A stretch of 64,000 nt of DNA from Rhopalosiphum padi (GCF_020882245.1 NC_083597.1:5366581-5430580), one strand, 5' to 3'. Shown: positions 40,072 to 53,383, counted from the first letter of the stretch. Made by a program: numbers and translations. The notes: generated by a model from the sequence alone, not told the origin.

Positions 40072-40246
40072 ATGAGCATGTTCCGGGCCTACCACCAGGG
40101 CAACACCGCCGCCGCCACTGCCGCCGCCGCGCCCGCCGTGGACACCGGCGCTAACCGCAACATGGTGTCGGTGCCGGGCGACCTGAGCCTGGTGTACCCG
40201 CACGCCGCTGCCGCCGCCGCGTGGAATTTCAACGTGTTCCACCGAG
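40072..40246 (+). CDS. Alternative first coding exon B (Ala-rich N-terminus)
   Basis: Seen: ATG in a good context (GGCCATGAGC) opens a 58-codon frame that ends at donor CGAG|GTAACC, leaving one base (phase 1). Reading past the donor reaches a stop 8 codons later, which supports splicing there. The protein starts MSMFRAYHQGN, has two alanine-rich tracts (about residues 13-20 and 45-50), a middle NMVSVPGDLSLVYPH segment, and ends WNFNVFHR. Third codon positions are strongly G/C, unlike anything else in the window. A second ATG two codons downstream (M3) is an alternative start. No signal peptide or recognisable domain is visible; this looks like a disordered N-terminal extension. It sits at the 3' end of a CpG-rich promoter block, so it is probably the first coding exon of an internal-promoter isoform. 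Phase 1 allows joining to exon C (…FHR-G-FINSN…). The family is unknown to me. Confidence 0.75.
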
Positions 40247-42000
40247 GTAACCACCAACCGCACCCCGCGTAACCGCACCACTATAGCGCTAGTCCCTAGG
40301 TTTACAATTATTATTATTATTATAAAAATCGTATAATAATAACTATTATAAATTATAATTACACTATAGCCCAGTGCCCAGGTGTAATGTTTTCATGCAC
40401 CTCATTAACTACAAGTATATAATATATATATATCATAATGAAACCGTTATTGTAATGTACATTAGTAATTATTATTAAACGTATAAATTATAATTTATAA
40501 TTTCGATAAATTTGATAAGTTATGTCGTATACGTCGATCACTCGAACGTACACAATAAATGAACAACCAAATATTGTAAAATACTTTATTAACACGCGGC
40601 GTCACACCACCACTGACCACCTATCTCTGTTCATATCTTCCTTAAATATTAATTATATCATAACGTTGATTTTATGTTTAATCTAATTATATTATTAACT
40701 ATGCATACAATTGTGCTGCTTATAATAATTATTGTAATATTGAATTATACTAGCTACAATGTGCTTAAAATGGTAATAGGTACTCGCATGTTTTTATGTT
40801 GTAACTTATTGGTTATTATTTTGAAATTTCACTTATTACCTATGGTCGTTTTCTATTTATCATAATATCATATTTATCATTACTAAATATCATTTATTAT
40901 TACATATTTTAATGTATATTTTATTAAACGCTTAATACAACTTCCTTTATGACCAATTGATTAATTGTTATTAATTTATTTTAAAATATATTTGTCAACC
41001 ATCAATAAGTTCCAAATAATTTTGTTTTTATTCCGATTGGCTCCGTACAACGGCATAGGTTACCCTGTCTTCAGACTGGCCCTGGGGACGGCTTCTGGTT
41101 TGGCGGAGCCATTTTTTAATAAGTCTACTGATGTGTTTGTTCAAAAGTTTATATACTTTAATATAGTATCAAATTCTATTACTGACAGTGTTTAGATTTT
41201 TATAATCTAATCAAAAATAATTGTGACTAATACAAGATAAATATGGAGATAAATTATATATTAAAATTTAAGAGGACGTTTACCCGCACGTGTGACTGGC
41301 ACATAATATGACAAAAACGTTTTAGTTTGTTATTTTTAATATTAGAGTAAATTTTCCTATCTTATAATTTAATTATAAGAATTTTATCTATGGCACCTCG
41401 AAAGGTTTTTATTTTAATTTTAATTTTCAAACAATAGCAATAGCAAGCATTTTAGAATTGTAAATTTTTTTTTAACATGGATCAGTATCTTATCACATCA
41501 ATAATGTCAATGTTATAACTATTATTTATCATCATAATTTCATTAGTTTCATTACGTTTATAAATGTTAACGTGTACAATTAATAACAGTTATATTCTTG
41601 TTTTGAACTGGGATATGAGTTATTCTGACTTATTCTGTCCAAAGGCAATAAGATATCATAATCTACTGAAACACTTTTTACACGCTGGAAACGGATATTG
41701 GACTGTATATCTTTCGGCTTTCGTCGTTTTTTTTTTTTTTAAATTTGACCTTTATTGTTTTGTGTAAGGTTTGCCGGACACGTTATGTGTGCGGTTTTAT
41801 AGATAATAAGTGTTATACAATTTTAGATGATACAGGCATAATGTGTTGCACGGTAAAAAAGGTATTGAAAAAATTTCGCTATTCCTCTATTTTAAACTAA
41901 CGACCGCAGTGGAATTTTTTTCGTTGAAAATCTTAAATTTTTTCTCCTACATGTTCGTTTAGCGTGGTTTATTTAAAAAAACCAACAATGAAAATTGTAA
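40247..42000. other. First part of intron between exons B and C
   Basis: Starts at the GTAACC donor; AT-rich except the repeat-like islet at 41036-41115. Confidence 0.5.
41036..41115. repeat. GC-rich repeat-like islet bounded by TGGCTCCG / CGGAGCCA
   Basis: Seen: about 75 bp of sharply higher GC inside AT-rich intron, bounded by TGGCTCCG (41038-41045) and its reverse complement CGGAGCCA (41104-41111). The edges are abrupt, which suggests an inserted repeat fragment rather than a gene. Open frames exist on both strands but are short and have no flanking splice sites that I trust. Confidence 0.35.
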
Positions 42001-44530
42001 AAAACTGCCCCGTGTCCGTTTCGAACTTAGTTTATTGTGGTCGCGTTTTCACTCTACACCCTCAAAAATCCGGATAACGTTTAAATACTATTATTATGAT
42101 AATAGTGGTTTTGTACAGCGTATGCGGACGATTCATTTCTGGAGTAAATACTATCATTGTGGAAATGGTTGCTTTGCATACCAGTACAATATAGTAGTCA
42201 CCCATGTTATCACTGTATTTTAGGGGTTAGGTAGTAGGAATTGAACAACTGTTACAAAAACTCGGCATGCGTGATTCATACGTCGTGGTTGGCTAACACG
42301 CGCTATTTCTAACAACGGCCGTTCGCGTTTCAGTCTTTTTTTTTTAACTGTATTGTTACTATTATTTATTCTGTTATTATTATTTGCTTTATTATCTGCT
42401 ATGCATAGACGATAACGCAACAATGTGCAATTGTAAATAATAGATCGAAAAGAGGATGTTCACATGAGTTGTCGGCCGCAATAATATTATTATCGCGTGC
42501 CGGCGTCCCACAATGATTGCGATAATTTTCCCACTTTCTCGGTGCCCGGTGGAAACCCGTTTTGCTATGCAAACGAAATGCATACTCAAGCATAATATAA
42601 TTATTTATACACAAAACTCCTACAAAAGGCCTCAGATTTTCGTCGTCGGATTTATAATTTAATACCTATTATTTCGGTATTTGACTCACTAGCATTATTA
42701 CTTATCAGGCGCGCGCGTTAATATATTAGCACCTACTACCTACTACCTACCTATCATAATACTATTTTGAGACTTTAGAATTTATTTCATATTATTAGTG
42801 ACCAACGCTATTCCACGGCACATTACAATAAAAATATATTTTTAGTTGAATAACCGATTATACCCGCAAATCTGTGGAAATAGAATCGAATAAAACACGT
42901 TTTTTTTGCTTACAAACAGTTTTTGTGTGTTCATTGTGCGTCGTCCGGTTCAAACTCTATAGTGCATTAGGTTCTTAATATAATTATTATCGATATTCAA
43001 TTTCTCTAAGTCCTGTTACAAAAAGATTAAACAAAACGTTATAGTCGTTATAGTATGCATATTAATGGGCGTAGATAAGATAATGATATTAAGATAAATG
43101 ATAATTAATCTTATAATATGAGCAAGAGGACGTCATACCCGTGAATGTGTACAATATACTAAAGATTTACTAAACCTATACTTTAAAATATCGTTCTTTT
43201 TCGTTATGGATGTTTTAGGAGTTGCCTACCGTATCGTAATATTTTAAAAATACCCCGCTCCCCACCACTACCACCCACACCACACGGAGTTAATTGCCGT
43301 CTGTGCTTAAATTTCTCTCCTTAAGTCCAATTCATATTTTTGGATCATTAGCGAGATAATTTATGCGCAGAATAATCGTTATTATTAGTAATGCGGGGTA
43401 CTTAAGTGCTTAACAAAAAAAAAAAAAAATGTAATGTTCAAAAACCGTTTTAGCGTTATACGCTTAAAATGTGTACCATAATATAATATCATAATGACGG
43501 TAGTGAGTTACTTTTATTCAAATATTGTGTTGTGTGGCTATTTTGAAGAAAACGCCCTAAAATATTTTAGATATAATACCTAACACAGTATTTTGGTTTT
43601 TTTTTCAACTTGTTTGCGGCACGTTTCATTTGAAAGAAATATTTTTGCTACGCATTCTGTGCGAGTATGCAATGATATATAATATACTTTATAATGTGTT
43701 ATCAGTGAACATTAATTTGACGCTTTGGTTTAAAACGCACACTATCTCGTGTTCATTCCACGACATATTATAATAATATTATACACCCGGTCGGACCCGG
43801 TAGAGCAGTTACGCCACGTCGAAATAAAATACAAAAACGGTTTGTCCCGGTTTCACCCAAACCATCATGTTGTTTTTATTTTTCTGTTTGGAATATTATA
43901 CATATGTAATATCGTGTTCCCGTGAGAGTTTTGTATTTTTATCTCTCCGCCGCATTGTGTTATAATACAGATGTGTCGCATACAACCAGGACACCGCGTG
44001 GTTTTCGACGTGTGGTTTAGCGATAACCTCGGAAACGTTTTAAAATCAAATTCCGTTGGTTTTTCTCTATATTATAATAATATAATATGTTTAAATACGA
44101 CACGGTTACCACCTCCTATAATACAGCAGAATATAGTGTGTGTGTGAGTATAGTGTTGTGCGATATTTGATATTTGTTCGCTGTAAGCATTTTCGCATGT
44201 ACATTTTGTTTGCCCATCAGTCGCGGTACAGTGAACAGTGTACAATTATCTGCAATCGTTTCGATTTATTTATATATATATATACTCAAATGTTTTTGAA
44301 TCGGAAATATGACGTTATATAGGTATTTCTTGTTTCACATAATGCGATATGGAAATGCGGGAAAAATCAATAGGAAAACTTTATGTATTATACTGAATTG
44401 GCTTCAGATTTGTCTCGTGAACAGCAGCAGTATGTAACCCCATCTGGATTCCGGATCCAAGGGCCGCGGGTACGGGTATCGGGGTATATATGTGAAAACA
44501 TTTTCGCGAATTTCAAAAGATCGATCATTA
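42001..44530. other. CpG-richer intronic DNA downstream of the promoter
   Basis: Patchy CpG-rich segments (42270-42320, 42460-42560, 43230-43310, 43780-44050, 44400-44500) without splice-bounded frames. Typical of promoter-proximal intronic regulatory DNA; no individual site is claimed. Confidence 0.35.
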
Positions 44531-46243
44531 TTCATTTATATATGTGCCTGCCTATATGACTTTTTACTTTTTTGTTTTGTTTACAGTTTTCAACAGTTTC
44601 ACATTCGCGTATACATTAATAAATCATTTTCATTTTTTCCGCGGTTCCGCACTCCACAAACCAATTAATTTTAGTACAATTTTTTTTTTTTTTTTTAATT
44701 TTTTTATGCCCATTGATATAATAAATGATAATGGTTATAACTTTAATGTTCACCTCTGCGTGTATATATAGTTTTATTACATTTTGCGTGCATGTTCCAT
44801 ACTGACTTGAGTGAAAAGTTTTATTAATGAATTGACGTGATTTGAACGTCTCTACTGGCCTCAAATAAGGTGCAGGTCTTAAAGTAGCACAAAATAGTAA
44901 AGGGTACTATGGTTCATATTTTATTTAGAGCGTTCCATGCAGTGTCATCCCGTGTAATAGTTAATTAACTTTTAGAACCAACAATTTTTTTCTCGTTTCG
45001 CTCAAATCATGATTGGAAATACGAATATAATTTATTCTTGATTTTTGGAACATTTAGCATAAGTTGATGTATAAATAAACTTAAAAATACTGACAAATAT
45101 AAAAAGAAATATTTTTGAAAAGAAGTTATTACCTAAATTACTTTTAACGGATGAGAAATTATTTGATTAAATTTCAAAGCATCAGTATACTTGCATAACA
45201 TTTGAAAAATTAGTTGAAGGGGACACATTTTAGCCCAGTCATAGATAGGGGGACAGAGTCCCCCTGCGTCCAACACTAATCACTGCAATATGTAATAACT
45301 ATTACGAAATTAAAAAAAAAAGAATAAAATAAAAACAACAACCTCATAATTACCGAGTAGGTAAAAGTTGTTCCTAACGTATATGAATTTTGTCATACAT
45401 TGTGATTTCTTTCTTATGTTTTCATATTTAATTATAAATTATATTTACCACTATATAGATGCATAGTGCTTATATTAACGTTTTTGCAATAGGTTTTTGG
45501 TAACATTTTAGGAAACAAAGATTGTTCGTTTCTATATTTGAGAGTACAAGGGAACAAAACAAATAATCTTAAATCAACAATACCAACTCGTTTTGATATA
45601 ATTAAGTGTGTACCTTTACTGAAGACGCACAAACTACTGTTGACTTTAATTGGATAGGAAATCAATTAAAATCGAGTTTAAAATAATATACAATTTAATT
45701 CAGTACATCTCACTAAGCCGGCTTTGTCCAGTATTCAGCTTAATACATCTTTGAAAATATAGCAAGTTAAAACTAACTAATATGAATTACGCATTGTCGA
45801 TAAATACTAAAAGTGCAATAATTATTGTCTTTTTAAATATATATAAATGTAATCATTATATTTTACCAAGTGTCGTAAATAATAATACACACACACACGT
45901 GTAATTTAAAATATCATTTCGAATATCCAACTTACCCTAACAAATATATATGTATATACTATATATATATAAATAAATAAATAAAATCCAAAAATCCTGA
46001 GCGTACTATTTAAATAAATACTCATGTGTTGGGTTTAGACAACTCCTTAGAAATTTTACCTTTTCGCATCATATCATATAATTTTAATATTTTTTAGTAA
46101 TAAAATTATAATAATTATAATAATGAATCTATGAAAGTCAGATGCCTATGAAACATTGCAGGTTGAGATATATATGAACGATGTTATACCTCTGTCACTA
46201 GGCTCTCTTATATTATAATTTGTATGGTTTAGTAGGTACCCTA
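44531..46243. other. AT-rich intron-like DNA
   Basis: AT-rich apart from the G/C palindrome islet near 45247. Confidence 0.45.
45220..45300. repeat. Repeat-like GC islet containing a perfect G/C palindrome
   Basis: Seen: AGGGGGAC-AGA-GTCCCCCT at 45247-45265 is a perfect 8-bp stem with a 3-nt centre, inside an otherwise AT-rich intron. The flanking words (GCCCAGTCATAGA … GCGTCCAACACT) have the look of a degraded dispersed repeat. No flanking duplication was found, so the class is unassigned. Confidence 0.4.
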
Positions 46244-46251
46244 GCTGGTAG
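46244..46251. repeat. Left 8-bp target-site duplication of the hAT element
   Basis: GCTGGTAG abuts the CAGGG terminus; its partner at 46547-46554 differs at the first base only. Confidence 0.65.
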
Positions 46252-46546
46252 CAGGGCCATAGCAAGAACCAGTAGCGCTCCTGGCAGAATACCAAATCCG
46301 CGTCCCGCTCATCCAATTTTTCTTTCTACTACCATAAAAATATAAAATTTTCATTATTTAAAAAAAAACGCTCTGTTGAGTGTAGCACAAGTTATATTTA
46401 TTTTATTATTTTATTATTAACTATAAAAATTGTTTTATTATGTATTTTTATTTTTGTAAATTATCATATTTGAATTGAGAATGCCACTCGATGAAATTGC
46501 GCCCTTGGCAAATGCTCTCTTGCCAGTTTCTATAACTACAACCCTG
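46252..46546. mobile_element. Non-autonomous hAT-type element (MITE-like), 295 bp
   Basis: Seen: the left end starts CAGGGCCATAGCAAGAACC. The right end, read inward on the minus strand, starts CAGGGTTGTAGTTATAGAAAC. These share CAGGGYYRTAG as short terminal inverted repeats. The immediate flanks are GCTGGTAG (46244-46251) and CCTGGTAG (46547-46554), an 8-bp target-site duplication with one mismatch. CAGGG termini plus an 8-bp duplication are the hallmark of the hAT superfamily. The interior is AT-rich and has no transposase, so it must have been mobilised in trans. The subterminal regions also share a direct-orientation GCGCYCYTGGCA motif (about 46276 and 46499). A short open frame overlapping the right end is incidental. 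Confidence 0.75.
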
Positions 46547-46554
46547 CCTGGTAG
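46547..46554. repeat. Right 8-bp target-site duplication of the hAT element
   Basis: CCTGGTAG follows the CCCTG terminus; it matches the left copy at 7 of 8 bases, consistent with an old insertion. Confidence 0.65.
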
Positions 46555-48530
46555 TAACGATTTGGTCATGGTTCTTAGATATTTTACAGTATTCTTCCGC
46601 GTTCAATTTCATTCAACGTGTGATGTAAAAACATGTGCGTACAGCTTACTCTGCTTGAAACTAGTACAATATATAATATTAAATTATAATTTACATATAT
46701 ATTTTGGAATTTTTAATTATATGTACTTAAAGACAATGTTTATTGTTTTCGAATTGTTAAGATTTTTATATTACTTAAACTGTATTTTGTGGAGAAACAA
46801 ACTATTCTTTTTTTCAAAAAAGGATTTCCTTTACTACAATAAAATACTTAGCAGGTTATTTTTTTAACATGTCGGATGATTCAAAATAAAAATTTGAAAG
46901 TGTAGTCTTTTAATTATTATTAAACCTGCAGTATACTACTTGCGCAAACTCTCGAGGATTTGAAAATATGGTCTATAAATATATATAATAATTCCAAAAA
47001 TCATATTTTGAAGAAATTCGTTATCAAATAAAAATGGTAGTGAGTATGTTTTGTGAATTAATTGTGTATTACAAGCTACTGTGTATCGTATTCCTTGTTA
47101 TTCTGATGTTTGATCGTCATTGTGCTATCCACTTTGTATGTACAATCTTTATAACATGTCTACAAAGCGCTGCTGATTAAAAATATTCGTCTTTTTCTAC
47201 ATTAACCTTCCTAGCGCTTAGATTAGGTATATTGTTATTATGCTACCTTAGTGAAAACGCTTAATATATACGTATTTTGCTGTGATCGATAACTATTTAA
47301 AGAGGCTCTTAATATTAGTAGTGGTGGTACTGGTACGTATACAGGAGAAGTGATACGTTCTTTATTGCGGTTTACGTGGTTTTTTTTTACCATTCTGTTC
47401 GGCTTTTAAGTGGAAAAATTACCATTTTTTCAGAACAATGTACACGAGGCATTATAAATTTGAAGCGTTTGTACAAAAAAAAAAATGTATATTTATAAAT
47501 TATATTGAACGCAGAAAAACGAAACTGTACCTCGGCCAAGGACATTCGGTGCAAGGTCAGTCGTGTGCACGTCACGTTGTTGCAAGTGTAATAATTGACA
47601 ACTTGTGTGTATTTTATTTTATTCTCATATATTCACATAATCAACCGTTACTCAACGACTGGAACATAATTTTTCTTCATATTTAAATTTTCAAGACACA
47701 TTGGTATAATATAAGTACATGTTATACACGCATTTTAGTCATTATACCGTCAAAACCAATTAGTTATCATTATTTGTAATTGTTAAGGCGCTGATGTGAC
47801 AAGGTTTAATGTTTACAGTCGGTATATGTCTACTGTCTAGATATAGGAAAAAACACATTTTAAATTCTCGCTGCGTAATACTTTTAGTTATAGTTGAACT
47901 AAAATATAAAATTTTATTTAAACTAAATGCTATAATATTATATTCTTTCTCAATGTTTGATGTATTTTCTTTGATTTTATTTTTTAAATTAATATAAATA
48001 CTCGTTTTCACAAATCGTTTCGTTAAATACCTAAAAAACAACAACAACATTTTAGTCACATTTAATATGATTTTAATTTTATTATTTAGACAGAGAGTAT
48101 TTGTATTTTGTATTTGTATAGTATTTATTTATAATAAGTGGTCGGACGTAGTTAAAAAATGTAAATTAGCTACTTTCACTATCATATACGATGTTTTTAA
48201 ACTAGTTAATTCACTATCGCTTACATATTATGTAGAGTTTATACAATCGACGTATTCAGTTTATATAACTAATTGATAATGTTTGATTACTGAAAATAAT
48301 AATATTTAAAGGTATATAGAAAAAATCAATTGTACCGATTTATAATATACCGTTGCGAGTGTAGATATAATATGATATTTTTGATCCAATCGTCTTCGAT
48401 CCTATACGCATAAATTACGTTGTGTTATTTCATATTTTGACTTAATCATAATAATACGATAACGTTTAATAATCCAACAATTCTGCATCGAGTGTTTGGA
48501 AATTGACCCACAATATTGATTAACTGTATA
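46555..48530. other. AT-rich intron-like DNA after the hAT element
   Basis: Short open frames on both strands only; no exon signals trusted. Confidence 0.45.
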
Positions 48531-50800
48531 ATAATTTACAATAATTAAAGTAGGTACCTACAATGAGTATCGCGGCGCCGTGCAATAATATTGTGGGCCG
48601 TGGTGGGGTATAATATTATAGTGAGACGACATCGCTCGTCGTATATGCATAATATTATTATATATCGAAACGTTGCCGACGGGCGGCCGCAAAACCGCAT
48701 GCACAAACGACCTAGAATTGTTATTGTTATTAATTTATACAATCTTGTTTTAAAATCTTTTCGTACAGTATATTATACAGCTTATCTTTCCGCAATAACG
48801 GGGAAAGTTTTTGAATACTCGCGGGCTTATGATTTTTTTTTTTTTTAATTTTATTTTATGTATACCGCGGATTACAACGTGTGAAATGTAGGTAGGTGCA
48901 CTGCTCGCGTTCTGGTTATTTTACTCCGTCAGAATATTTCGCAATATTAATATATCTCTAAGCGAAACCGAATATATTGAAAGAACGATATTCTTATGTA
49001 CGCCGTAAACACACGCGTTATAATATCGATAAATAATGGTTTTGTTCTCTTCTTTTTTTTTCTTTTTACCGCCCGAAGAGTTTCCGCCATATACTATCGT
49101 TGTGGTATCACACGTTAAAGGTTATTACTTTATTAGGTAATTTATATTTACTGACTGCGAAACGGTTTTCAAAGATATTGTGTTATTACCGCGTGTGTCG
49201 AAGACGGCATTAGGTCTTGTTCTCGACATTTCGCTCGTTATAGACTCATCGTCATATTTTTTTGTTTTCCGCGATTTCGTTCGACTGATTTGACCACTCG
49301 GGTGTCCACGAATTACGCTCCCGACCTTGTTGATTTATCACAACCGTCAGATTTAGCCACAGTCGCAGCACAATATTATAATATATATACACACCCGTCA
49401 CGGCGTCAGTTTATCGTTTGTATCTGCCGTTCACGTGCCAGTAGACGTATTCATCAGACGAACGGGCGTATATTGCTATTATATTATTTGCCTTTGGAGA
49501 ACTAATATACTGCAGACATTATATCGTGTCAAGATTATGTGTAGCCACGCAATTATTGTAAATGACTTGATAATTTACCGCACCATTGAAGTGTATAGTA
49601 TAGTATTAATCGCCTTCACCTAGATAAGTGCAATGTGGAAACAAAACGCTTAGAAAACTGTCGGGTGGCTAATGCCTAATTGCAGCTCGATGAACCGACG
49701 AGCAGCGTGTAATGTATTATATATTATATTATATTGCATATAGGTACCTTTACCTACTTTTATAATATTACTGAAATTTTATAAAAACATTAATTGGCGA
49801 TAACTGATTATGACTTTTATTGGTACTATACGTTAGATATGTATTTCCTATGTGTATACTTATCTAATAGGCACCATAAATAACCAAGGTAAATGACCTT
49901 TCACGAATTCGCGCTGTAAAAATAGAATAAAAATACAAGTGTAACAAATATTTTAATTTTTTTCAATGTGTGAACGAACTTCAGATCTCGCATATAGGTA
50001 CAAGTGTAAGTACCTTTATGAGCCACACAGAACATGTATGAACGTGAATTCAAAGCCGCTGTATAATTGCTAAACGATTATTATAATCTCGTGCAATAGA
50101 GACAAACTGTTAACTAAACAAGGTATAAAAAAAAGTCAAATGTCATTGTCCACAGGCATTGTACCCCAGATAATACAAATCGTGTCAAGATGATTACTAT
50201 AATATGCATGTCTAAAAAAAACCCTATGTGTGTGACGGTGTTTACCGCGTTATCTTGTTATTATTTATTTTAATTTGTCATTGCAGTTTCGATACGTGCA
50301 GTATAATATCCTATGATAATATGTAAATGTGATCACTGCTGTTGTATAGAACATTAACGCGCATTCTCATATAGACAATTAAAACGAGTTAAGCTGGTGA
50401 TAAATAATAATCGATGGTAAAAACAACTGGCATATGCTTCACTATCGGGTTTAATTGTTATTGAAGTTGTTTAAAACGCCGTTTGTACGCATATGTATCT
50501 ATGTGTGCCGTACGCCTATCGACGATGTACGCTATCTGTAGTCTCGTTTCGAGAAAAGTGTGAACGATTTACAGAAAATGAATTCCAAGCGCAAGCAAAC
50601 AATGGAATTAAACGCATTATAATATATATATATATATATATAGATTGCCCCGAGAAAGGAAGTACGAGGTTATCGACTCTTCATATATTAGTATATCAAC
50701 GACAAGTCATCGACTGTAAATGCTAATGCCTCGGTGACAAAATGATAAACCGCTGACGACGTCGTTGTACGCTGTAGTTAGTATAGGTAGTATTTTTTTC
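48531..50800. other. CpG-richer intronic block
   Basis: Raised CpG at 48560-48720, 49180-49500 and 50490-50780. No splice-bounded coding frame. Candidate regulatory DNA. Confidence 0.3.
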
Positions 50801-53067
50801 CCGTCTTGAAATCGAATCCAAAAACCTCAACATTCTAGAAGTTGTCGAAAATATCAAACAAACGATATTTTGTCGTACCTATACAAAATTACAAATAGTG
50901 CATAACAATACTTAGTTAAAAATACGATTCCTTTTGAAATAACTAAAACATTGATCTATCGTGAAAATCAACCAGCGTAGTGAGCAGCGTATTGAGTATA
51001 TATACGTATAGTGGGCGGGTGCAATGGTACATATATTATTATTTATTATCAGCGTTGTACAGTGTTTAAACGCAAAATGATTTAATATTATTCTATTCAC
51101 GATTCGTATGTGTATATCACTGCAGTAATACGATTTACAGTTGACGGTCTCTGCCCATTGGTCAGAGAGAGATATATGTATAATATGGTTGTTGTGCAAT
51201 TATATGTTTGTTTTGATAGTTATATGTTTTATTAGGAATAATTAAAAAAGATACATATACTCAATACGCAACCGGTACAGAAATTATATCGATTCAAATT
51301 AGTTGATTTCAATTGTATTAAAAGCGATCAGCGAGCTATAAGTAGGAAACAAGAAATAATGTCTAGAATAATTTTATTATAAGCGTTATAGAAAATCTAA
51401 AAATATCATATCCAAATGGCTATACTTGGACCAATGGTTATTTTATGTCCGTTCATGAAAATGTATTTCAAATGAAAATCAAAAAAAAAATCGTGTTTGT
51501 AGTTTAATTTTAATCATGCAGTGCCACAAATATTAATAATCCTCGAACGAATCGAGAAACTCGAGTTCTAAAATATATAATATAGATAGTTTTTTAGGTT
51601 TTAAGAAGATTTTTTTATAATATAAATATTTGTTAGAAATTGAATATTTTCAATATATTTTCTTATAACTTCCAAGCTCACCCGCCTGCCTATTTGAACA
51701 ATTAAGCGTTTAATGTATTTTTAATTATAGCGAAACGATTAAATACTCACTTATTACTTATTTGTTATTACTTATTACATACGTATATCGTTATTATTTT
51801 CTATTTCACACTTCGCCGTCCATATGTAATAATATTAATAATATGACTATACGAGTGTGTTACGTTGTATTATATAATAATGTTAATAATAACATATTCG
51901 TTTAACGAGCGCCTATATAGAGTCGGGTTACACATAGGATTGTCTGCAGTCTGTGGTTTTTAAGGGGAGGGGGCCGGTTCTGTATAAAACCTCAAATAAT
52001 TTAGCTCATCATCGTCCAGAAGACTCAAACGTACCGTGTATGATTTAAATGTTGAAAGTGGACGACGAAACCATTGGGACTTACATACTAATGCTGTATT
52101 ATTGTATAGATTGAACCGAGTCCCCGTGTATGTATACTATAAACGTTGAAAATTCTTTTGTAACATATTATAATTCGTTCTATATAATACGTACTTATTG
52201 TACCTATACGTATATACCATACCGTCGTATAATGCGCATATAATATATAAATCGGACGTATTGAAATTTGTACATAATAATATATAAACGTTAAACGATA
52301 TATAGTTTAGTGAATTTTATGTTATAATAAAGGCAATGTATCGAGTGTCCACTCGATTATACATCGTAAAATTGTAATTATATTTTATATTTATGTATTT
52401 GAAATCGTGATCAATGCTGTTCTTGATGTTATCACATTCCACGTTGTATTAAACTTTATGGTTTATGGCAATAGATCCTCGTCTGACAACCCGTGATAAA
52501 TTTAATGTTTTATTTTTTATATCTATGATAAATTTGGTTTATACTCATATGAGGTAATTATATAATAATGAATAATCAGCGATTAAATATAAAAACCATA
52601 CGACCACACCAACAAAATTGTATTCATAATTCATACTATATTTGCCTTCAACTGCTCAACAAATCAATCGACCTTTTATCGACAGTATAACACTATTGTA
52701 TGTTTGCTTTACTATCATACATATTTAAATCTGCTATATGAGTAATACATTATAAATTATAATAATCATTATTTTGTATTTGGGATAAAATACGAAACAC
52801 GTTATTATTCAGCATTAAGTTTTCCTATAGCAATATTGCATTATATAATATAATAATATTATGTTATAACATATTGCATATTTGCATGACATTATAACTG
52901 TTCGATCGCACTGTAGCAGAAAGTCAATTGATTCGAGCCTTAAGTGTGTAAGGGGTTTTTTTTACATTTGACTTTTTGACAAACCGATTCAATTGAAATC
53001 GATGAGTTTTTAATTATGCATGTAAAACATTTACTGATCGTACCGGAAACTATAGCAGCTGTACAAC

Positions 53068-53068
<1 letters not shown>
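50801..53068. other. AT-rich intron-like DNA with minor GC-rich patch
   Basis: A G-rich run (GGGGAGGGGGCCGG) occurs near 51964. Otherwise nothing distinctive. Confidence 0.4.

Positions 53069-53160
<92 letters not shown>
53069..53160. repeat. Compound microsatellite (CAA)11(TAA)19
   Basis: Seen: eleven perfect CAA units (53069-53101) pass directly into nineteen perfect TAA units (53102-53158) plus TA. In one frame the whole tract translates as polyasparagine, which creates a spurious short ORF. The uninterrupted units suggest a young, length-variable locus. It lies in the intron before exon C. Confidence 0.95.
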
Positions 53161-53363
53161 TACTGTCCGTAACGCTACATCAAGCGGTCGCAGATAATGC
53201 ATAACTAATTCAAACAATTATTTATGATCACGTATCCCTAGAACTCGCGTCGACTTCCTCTGAAAAAACTAGATTTATTCAATTATTAATAATAATAATA
53301 AATAATCATCATCAGCATCATGGTCGTCATCGTTATTGTTATTATTTTTAAACGTCATCGATC

Positions 53364-53383
53364 TGTGTGTGTGTGTGTGTGTG
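53364..53383. repeat. (TG)10 dinucleotide repeat
   Basis: A perfect TG tract, about 200 bp after the compound CAA/TAA microsatellite. Confidence 0.9.

Noticed and set aside
39438..40281. Two long minus-strand open frames across the promoter block (213 and 140 codons)
   Set aside because: Arg/Gly/Val-rich low-complexity translations of CpG-rich DNA, antisense to the exon B leader and coding exon; no splice sites or family resemblance.
46475..46867. 130-codon plus-strand open frame
   Set aside because: Starts inside the right end of the hAT element and continues into AT-rich DNA; not a gene.
53016..53204. Open frame with a polyasparagine run
   Set aside because: Produced by the CAA/TAA microsatellite read in one frame.
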